Shown here piece by piece: positions 58,972 through 64,000 of a stretch of DNA of 64,000 nt. The first letter of the stretch is position 1. Each line of letters opens with the position of its first letter. The stretch spans positions 2,362,836 through 2,426,835 of the forward strand of contig NZ_JACHGY010000001.1 of NCBI RefSeq assembly GCF_014207595.1. Direction: 5' to 3'. The position numbers and the translations under genes are program-made. The DNA comes from Algisphaera agarilytica (GTDB taxonomy: Bacteria; Planctomycetota; Phycisphaerae; Phycisphaerales; Phycisphaeraceae). The notes below the pieces were generated by a model. That model had not been told where the DNA came from, ran no database searches, and saw nothing but the letters and a program-made list of their open reading frames with translations.

Positions 58972-61173
58972 ATGAATGTTTGGCTACGCCTATGGGCTTC
59001 TGTCTGGTGTCTGCTGGTTGTGGTGGGTTTTTCCGATCCAGCATCTGCTCAGATCGAAGCGCGTTCCAACTATTTCGTTCAGGAGTCAGCCCGATGTGCG
59101 ATGGTTGATTTCGCGATCAGTCGACTCGATATCCCGGACGGCGTTGAGGTTTTGGTGCAACGCAAAGACGGTTACCCGCCGCAGGGTTTCGCGGTGATCA
59201 AGGGCCCCGTGGATGTCGAAGGCGATCAGTCTTGGGTTGTCGATGCGACCGATGACCACGGGTTGATGTACGGGGTCCTGGACCTGGCGGAAAGTCTGCG
59301 TTTGGGGCTTAACCCGGCCAAACGATCTTCGCCCGACATCCACCGCCGAGGGCTGAAGTTCAACATCCCGTTGGACGCCCGGGCCCCGAGCTACGACGAC
59401 ACCGGCGACGCCGCGTATCACGCCATCGAACAGGTCTGGGACCGTGCGTTCTGGGAGGGCTTCCTCGATCGGATGGCCGAGCACCGTTACAACGTGTTGA
59501 CGCTGTGGTGCAACCACCCGTTTACGACCATGGTGAAGCTCGAGGAGTACCCCGACGTGGCGTTGCCCGACGTCGCGGTGCGGGCGTTCGAGGTCGACGA
59601 CCATGAACTGATCCAGTACCGCCAGGCGAAGCTGCGCGAGCCCGGTGCGTTCGAGGTGATCAAGCCGATGACCATGGACGAGAAGATCGAGCATTGGCGA
59701 TACGTCATGCGCTACGCCAAAGAGCGCGGGATCGACATCTACTTCATCACGTGGAACGTCTGGGTCCACGGGGCCGAGGGGCGGTACGGCATCACCGCGG
59801 ACCAGACCAACGAACACACCACGCGGTACCTGCGTCGCAGCATGGAGCAGATGGTGCTCACCTACCCCGACCTCAAGGGGTTCGGGATCACGGCGGGCGA
59901 GCACATGAAGAACAAGCTCGAAGGTGAAAACTCGACGGGCAACTGGTTCTGGAAGACCTACGGCCTGGGGATCAAGGACGCGCTGGCGCAGCAGCCCGGC
60001 CGCGAGTTCGATTTCATCTACCGGGTCTGGTACACCGGCCTGGGCGAGATGAAGAAGACCTTCATCGACAAGTACACCGACGCGGGGCACGGCCAGATCG
60101 ACATCGGGTTCAAGTACGCCCGGGCCCGGCTGTACTCGATGCCCGATCCGCCGTTCTTCAACAACCAGCTCCGCGACGAGGCCGAGACGAACGGCCTGGC
60201 GACGTGGATGAACCTGCGCAACGACGACATCTTCAACTTCCGCTGGGGCGACCCGGATTATGTGCGGGCGTTCATGGAAAACCTCCCGCCCGAGCCCACG
60301 CTGGCGGGCTATCACATGGGGTCGGACGGCTACGTGTGGACGCGCGAGTTCACCAGCACCGAGCCCGAGTCGCCCCGGGAACTTGAGTTCGACAAGCACT
60401 GGTACAACTTCATGCTCTGGGGCCGACTGGGCTACGACCGGAAGCTGGGGCGGGAGTTTTTCGAAGCGCACCTGGCCAAGCGTTTCCCGCAGGTCGATGC
60501 GGCCCGGCTCTACGAGACCTGGAAGACCGCGTCGCAGATCGTGCCGCTGGTCAACCTGGCGCACTGGCGCGACTGGGACCACATGTGGTCGGTCGAGACG
60601 TGCATGAGCAAGAAAGAGGGGTACCACTCGGTGGACCACTTCATTGAGTTCGGCCCGATGTGGGGACGGGGCATGGTGTCGATCAAGGACTACGTGGAGC
60701 AGCCCGGCAAGGCGGGGCGGTCGCCGATGGATGTGGCGGACGAGCTGGACGCGTTGTCGGACAGCGTGTTGCGAGGTGTTGCGGCGCTGCGGCAGGCGGT
60801 GGGTGAAGCGCCGTCGAAAGAGCTGCGGCTGACGCTGGGGGACATGGAGGCGTTTGCGTACCTCGCGGCGTACTACGCCGACAAGTTCCGCGGCTCGACT
60901 CAGGTGCACCGTTTCCGCGTCACCGGCGAAGAAGACGTTCGGCAAGAGGCGATCGTTCACTTGGAAGCCGCCGTCGGGCACTGGGAAGATTACGGCCAAG
61001 TCGCCGCAGCTCAGTACACCCCGCAGCTATTGGCCCGGGTGAGTACGACCGATTGGCTGGGCGTGCTGCTGGAGTATGCCCGGGCGGATATCGAGTTGGC
61101 GAAGAACGCGGAGCCGGGCGAGTTCCCTGCGTCGGTGATCCACTCGAACCTGCCGGATTACATGGATAAGTGA
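58972..61173 (+). CDS. Secreted glycoside-hydrolase-like protein (GH20/GH67-type N-terminal domain)
   Basis: A 733-residue secreted protein. After a signal peptide (LWASVWCLLVVVGFSDPASA) the first 100 residues (DGVEVLVQRKDGYPPQGFAVIKG, WVVDATDDHGLMYGVLDLAESLRLG) match the small N-terminal domain seen before the barrels of GH20, GH67 and GH115 enzymes. The central part looks like a (beta/alpha)8 barrel (FLDRMAEHRYNVLTLWCNHPF, YAKERGIDIYFITWNVWVHG, YPDLKGFGITAGEHM, FDFIYRVWYTGLGEMKKTF, IGFKYARARLYSMPDPPFF). Acidic residues in these strands are catalytic candidates. The remaining 200 residues are helical. The exact family and substrate are uncertain. It may belong to a LacI-controlled locus. Confidence 0.65.
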   Translation: MNVWLRLWASVWCLLVVVGFSDPASAQIEARSNYFVQESARCAMVDFAISRLDIPDGVEVLVQRKDGYPPQGFAVIKGPVDVEGDQSWVVDATDDHGLMYGVLDLAESLRLGLNPAKRSSPDIHRRGLKFNIPLDARAPSYDDTGDAAYHAIEQVWDRAFWEGFLDRMAEHRYNVLTLWCNHPFTTMVKLEEYPDVALPDVAVRAFEVDDHELIQYRQAKLREPGAFEVIKPMTMDEKIEHWRYVMRYAKERGIDIYFITWNVWVHGAEGRYGITADQTNEHTTRYLRRSMEQMVLTYPDLKGFGITAGEHMKNKLEGENSTGNWFWKTYGLGIKDALAQQPGREFDFIYRVWYTGLGEMKKTFIDKYTDAGHGQIDIGFKYARARLYSMPDPPFFNNQLRDEAETNGLATWMNLRNDDIFNFRWGDPDYVRAFMENLPPEPTLAGYHMGSDGYVWTREFTSTEPESPRELEFDKHWYNFMLWGRLGYDRKLGREFFEAHLAKRFPQVDAARLYETWKTASQIVPLVNLAHWRDWDHMWSVETCMSKKEGYHSVDHFIEFGPMWGRGMVSIKDYVEQPGKAGRSPMDVADELDALSDSVLRGVAALRQAVGEAPSKELRLTLGDMEAFAYLAAYYADKFRGSTQVHRFRVTGEEDVRQEAIVHLEAAVGHWEDYGQVAAAQYTPQLLARVSTTDWLGVLLEYARADIELAKNAEPGEFPASVIHSNLPDYMDK

Positions 61174-61191
61174 TTCGCGGTGTGTCGTGGC

Positions 61192-63000
61192 CTAGGGCCG
61201 AAGCACCTCGGCGGCGATGCGGGCTTCGCGGGCCGCGACGGGGTCGCTGCTTTGGAGCCGGTCGGCCTCGGCGAGCAATTGATCGACACGACGGTGCGAG
61301 AGGTGGTGACGCAATTCTCGTGCGAGCCGTGAGGACATCTTGTCCAGCAGTTCATCCACAAGGTCGTCGTCGCTGCGCATCCGCAGGGGGTCTTCGTGTA
61401 GGCCCAGGTCGCGGCGGATGTTTTCGAGGGTGGCGTCGTGGTCGGTGACTTCGGTGGAGAGCGGATGGGCCGGGGTGCCTTGCTCGGTCAGGGCGTAGCT
61501 GGCGAGCAGCGAGACGGTGCGGCGGTGGTCCAGCCGGGTGTACGTCCAGTACTCGGTCCGGGTCTTGGTGATGAAGGTGGGCGTGGAGGCGAGGCGGTGG
61601 CGGACGCGGCGGTGATCGCTGCGGGCGTCGTTGTATTCACAGCGGGCCTGCTCGAGTTGGCGGTGGACGCGGTGGACTTCGTGCGGGCAGCCGCATTCGG
61701 GGCCGTGTGGGTGTTGGGCGTGGAGGATGTGGTAGCGGTGTTCGAGGTGGCTGATTTTTCGAGAGAGCTCGTTGATGCAGTCGTCGATCGAGGCGAGCTT
61801 GTGTTCGAGGCGATCGATCTCGTGGTTGGGTACGTCGTAGTGGACGGTGTAGGGGTGCTTGAGCTGCTTGGCGGTCACGGTCGCGGGGGGCAGGTCGAGC
61901 GCATCGAGCGTGATGGCGATGCGTTCGCCCCCGGGCTCGAAGCCGAGCGCGGCCTGGCGGTGGCGGGACAGCTTGTCCTGGATGATGTCGGCCAAAGCCT
62001 CGGCGAGCTTGGGGTTGTCCTCGCCGTGCGCGGTGAGTTGAAGGTCCAGCCGGTGGCGGTTGCGGATGAGCTGGGTGGCGTAGTCGCGACGCTGCGCGGC
62101 CTTGGCGTGCTCGGCCTTGCCGTGGGCGTGGCCGTGGACATGGTCGTGGGCCTGAATGAACCACACGCGGGCGGCACCGGGCAGGTCCTGGGAGAGCGCC
62201 TGTTCGCCTCGGGCCAGGTCGATCCGTGCGAGGGCGGGCTGCAGCTCGGGGTGCTTGGGGCGGTAGTCGAGGGTGCGTAGCGTTTGGTTCTCCGCATCGT
62301 CGAAGCGGCTTTCCTTGAGCGCCTGGGCACCACGGTCGAGCATATCCCTCGCCGCCGCATCGAGGGTGGGTTCGATCGCCGCGCGGGCGGGGAGAAACTG
62401 CGGGTCGGTGATGACCGCTTGGCGATAATTGGCCAATGCACTGTCCCACGCCAGCTTGGCGCGGTCGGCCTGGCCTTGCCGGTACGACGCGGGCTGCTGC
62501 TCGATGGGCAGGCGGAGGCTGGCCAGCGCGGCGGCTGCGTCGGGGTGATCGGGCACATGACCCAAAGCGAGTTGCAACTGCTCGCGGGCACGTCCGAGGT
62601 CCGAGTCGTCGGCGGCCGCCAGGGCACGCTTGTGGTATTGATCCGCCGCGTCGGCGTGTGCCTGATCGAGGCCTTCCAGCGCGGGCAGCCAATCGGCGTG
62701 GTGTTCGAGTGCTTGGGTAAAGCACTCGATGGCGTCCAACGGGCGGTGCTGACGCAGCGCTTGTTGGCCCTCGACCACGGCGGCGTCGCGCCGCGCGACC
62801 CGGAAGTTCTCGGCAAACTCGGCCTTACGCATCAGCTTGGGATCGTGTTCGAGCGCGCGTGCAAAATGGTGTCGGGCCTTGACCGGGTCGTTGGCGACCA
62901 ACGCGGCCTCGCCGCGTTCCATATGGCGCTGGGCCGAGCAGCCGATGCCGGCCAGGGTGGTGACAAGAAGCAGAAGAACCAGTGGAAGGGATCGGCGCAT
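61192..63000 (-). CDS. TPR-rich lipoprotein with His/Cys clusters
   Basis: A 602-residue lipoprotein (LVLLLLVTTLAGIGC, lipobox AGIGC). The N-terminal half has TPR-like repeats (RGEAALVANDPVKARHHFARALEHDP, LDAIECFTQALEHHADWLPALEGLDQA, AREQLQLALGHVPDHPDAAAAL, LPGAARVWFIQAHDHVHGHAHGKAEHAKAA). The middle is a helical region with HILHAQHPHGPECGCPHEVHRVHRQLEQA, a dense His/Cys patch that could bind metal. The C-terminus is helical and charged. No enzyme motif is seen. It probably acts as a scaffold at the periplasmic side of a membrane. Confidence 0.75.
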   Translation of the reverse strand: MRRSLPLVLLLLVTTLAGIGCSAQRHMERGEAALVANDPVKARHHFARALEHDPKLMRKAEFAENFRVARRDAAVVEGQQALRQHRPLDAIECFTQALEHHADWLPALEGLDQAHADAADQYHKRALAAADDSDLGRAREQLQLALGHVPDHPDAAAALASLRLPIEQQPASYRQGQADRAKLAWDSALANYRQAVITDPQFLPARAAIEPTLDAAARDMLDRGAQALKESRFDDAENQTLRTLDYRPKHPELQPALARIDLARGEQALSQDLPGAARVWFIQAHDHVHGHAHGKAEHAKAAQRRDYATQLIRNRHRLDLQLTAHGEDNPKLAEALADIIQDKLSRHRQAALGFEPGGERIAITLDALDLPPATVTAKQLKHPYTVHYDVPNHEIDRLEHKLASIDDCINELSRKISHLEHRYHILHAQHPHGPECGCPHEVHRVHRQLEQARCEYNDARSDHRRVRHRLASTPTFITKTRTEYWTYTRLDHRRTVSLLASYALTEQGTPAHPLSTEVTDHDATLENIRRDLGLHEDPLRMRSDDDLVDELLDKMSSRLARELRHHLSHRRVDQLLAEADRLQSSDPVAAREARIAAEVLRP

Positions 63001-63052
63001 GAGAGGGTCTCCACCCTATGGGGCAGAATCGCCGGGTTTGGGGTTGGCCCAT

Positions 63053-63080
63053 AAAAAACCCACGCTCTGGGCGTGGGTTA
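63053..63080 (-). terminator. Terminator of the partial Gfo/Idh gene
   Basis: On the minus strand AACCCACGC / GCGTGGGTT with a five-base loop is followed by TTTTAT. Confidence 0.85.
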
Positions 63081-63104
63081 GGAGGATTCAGAAGGGGGGT
63101 AAGC

Positions 63105-64000
63105 TCAGGCGTGCTTGGCTTTCATCGCCTTGCCCGCCTGGGCGCTCTTGCCCGCGAGGTCGAGGATGTGGATCGGCCGACGCGCCCATTCGGGAGTGAT
63201 CACCAGGTCGGCCTGGCCGGTCATGTACTCGGCGATGTTTTTGTAGAACAGGTCGCCGCGGCTCTTGGGGTGCTTGCCCGAGGTCTCTTTGATCTGGTGC
63301 TTGCGGTTGGCCTTTTTCAGGATCCACTGCTGCGGGTCGTCTTGCCAACCGAAGTGGTTGATGATGTAGGTGCCCTTGGTGCCGTAGAAGGTCAGCGGGG
63401 GCCGGCGGACCGGGTCGAGCTGGGTGATGCACAGGTTGGCCACGCAGCCGTTGGCGAAGCGGACGACGGCGGTGGCTTCGTCTTCGTTCATGTCGCCGAT
63501 CCACGGGAAGTTCTTGGGGGCCTGGCTTTCCCAGTAGCCGTTCTTGGCATAGCCCGAGACCTCGACGATGTCCGAGTCGACGACCTGCAGGGTGTACTCG
63601 AGCAGGTGGCAGCCCCAGTCGTAGAGCACCCCGCCGGAGACGGACTTGCTGGTGCGCCACCAGTCGCGTGGCATGCCGTAGCCGCCGAAGTGGGCTTCGA
63701 CTTTGTACACGTCGCCGATGGTTTTCTTCTCGACGATCTCGCGGACCGCGCGCATGATCCAGCCGTCCCAGTGGCGGTTGTGGTAGGTGCTCACCATGAC
63801 GTTGTGTTTGTTGGCGAGGTTGATCAGGCGGTCCGCTTCGGAGGTGGTGACGACAAACGGCTTCTCGGTCACCACGTGCTTGCCCGCCTTCACGCACTTG
63901 GCCGCGAGGGGGTAGTGAAGGTTGTGCGGGGTGATGTGCACGAGCAGGTTCACGTCCGACTGCTTGAGCATCGCGTCGAGGCTGCCGTAGGTCTCGATGC
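63105..64000 (-). CDS. Gfo/Idh/MocA family oxidoreductase (partial, N-terminus outside window)
   Basis: The visible 298 codons form the latter part of a Gfo/Idh/MocA enzyme: the region AGKHVVTEKPFVVTTSEADRL (the catalytic-lysine EKP motif), GGVLYDWGCHLLEYTLQVV (GG...D.G.H..D-type signature), and the C-terminal beta sheet (RPPLTFYGTKGTYIINHFGWQDD). The Rossmann N-terminus and start lie beyond position 64000; the internal Met at 63971 is not the start. The C-terminal 60 residues (ITPEWARRPIHILDLAGKSAQAGKAMKAKHA) match the family end. NAD(P)-dependent oxidation of a sugar or polyol is expected. Confidence 0.88.
   Translation of the reverse strand, partial: IETYGSLDAMLKQSDVNLLVHITPHNLHYPLAAKCVKAGKHVVTEKPFVVTTSEADRLINLANKHNVMVSTYHNRHWDGWIMRAVREIVEKKTIGDVYKVEAHFGGYGMPRDWWRTSKSVSGGVLYDWGCHLLEYTLQVVDSDIVEVSGYAKNGYWESQAPKNFPWIGDMNEDEATAVVRFANGCVANLCITQLDPVRRPPLTFYGTKGTYIINHFGWQDDPQQWILKKANRKHQIKETSGKHPKSRGDLFYKNIAEYMTGQADLVITPEWARRPIHILDLAGKSAQAGKAMKAKHA

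Overview
The window is GC-rich, densely coding bacterial chromosome. It most likely comes from a planctomycete of the class Phycisphaerae. The clues are several PEP-CTERM exported proteins, a CxxCGYNLTG...CPECG zinc ribbon, a large membrane pyrophosphatase with an extra soluble insert, a planctomycete-style Y1 transposase-like protein, a cytochrome/PQQ-type sugar dehydrogenase, and many ECF sigma and oxidoreductase genes. The class assignment is inferred from gene content only. No phage, CRISPR array or rRNA operon was seen.

Layout. 1-4507: the start of a secreted protein, mnmA, a cysteine-rich metal-type cluster (small secreted protein, CxxC/HMA lipoprotein, outer-membrane protein) and murB. 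4533-9591: pspC, quinone oxidoreductase, a PEP-CTERM protein, an LCAT-like lipase lipoprotein, a sugar isomerase and rpsU. 9881-14672: hppA, membrane proteins and lemA. 14673-15386: a gene-free stretch of inverted repeats. 15387-21208: recJ, SpoIID-like protein, Gfo/Idh oxidoreductase, LOG protein. 21355-23473: rplT, rpmI and dnaN. 23733-30090: DUF4442-like, membrane proteins, an RdgC-like protein and a large secreted protein. 30110-37420: VOC fusion, dapA operon, a stand-alone LarC C-terminal domain, a short tilS, rsfS, and ilvB with a candidate leader peptide. 37552-44112: PEP-CTERM protein, sugar dehydrogenase, two tandem ECF sigma/anti-sigma pairs, a secreted protein. 44219-47616: mtaP, a Y1 transposase-like gene between palindromic repeats, csrA, nfu and a PEP-CTERM protein. 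47617-51304: tRNA-Thr, tuf, rpmG, tRNA-Trp, secE, nusG. 51574-64000: ankyrin protein, rmuC, PhyH, LacI, MacB-like permease, a glycoside-hydrolase-like protein, a TPR lipoprotein and a partial Gfo/Idh gene.

Three features stand out. (1) A RAYT-like single-domain transposase (45241-45783) sits between two inverted pairs of a palindromic repeat. Four more copies lie elsewhere, and two of those are inside reading frames (mnmA and the gene at 51574). A second, heptad-patterned hairpin family is inserted in frame in recJ. (2) Ten genes have a TANNNT -10-like hexamer exactly six bases before the start codon, which suggests leaderless transcription. (3) A strong promoter followed by a 24-codon Val-rich open frame precedes ilvB and looks like an attenuation leader.

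Intergenic space is unusually rich in palindromic repeats. At least seven sequence families were seen by eye, often directly against stop codons.
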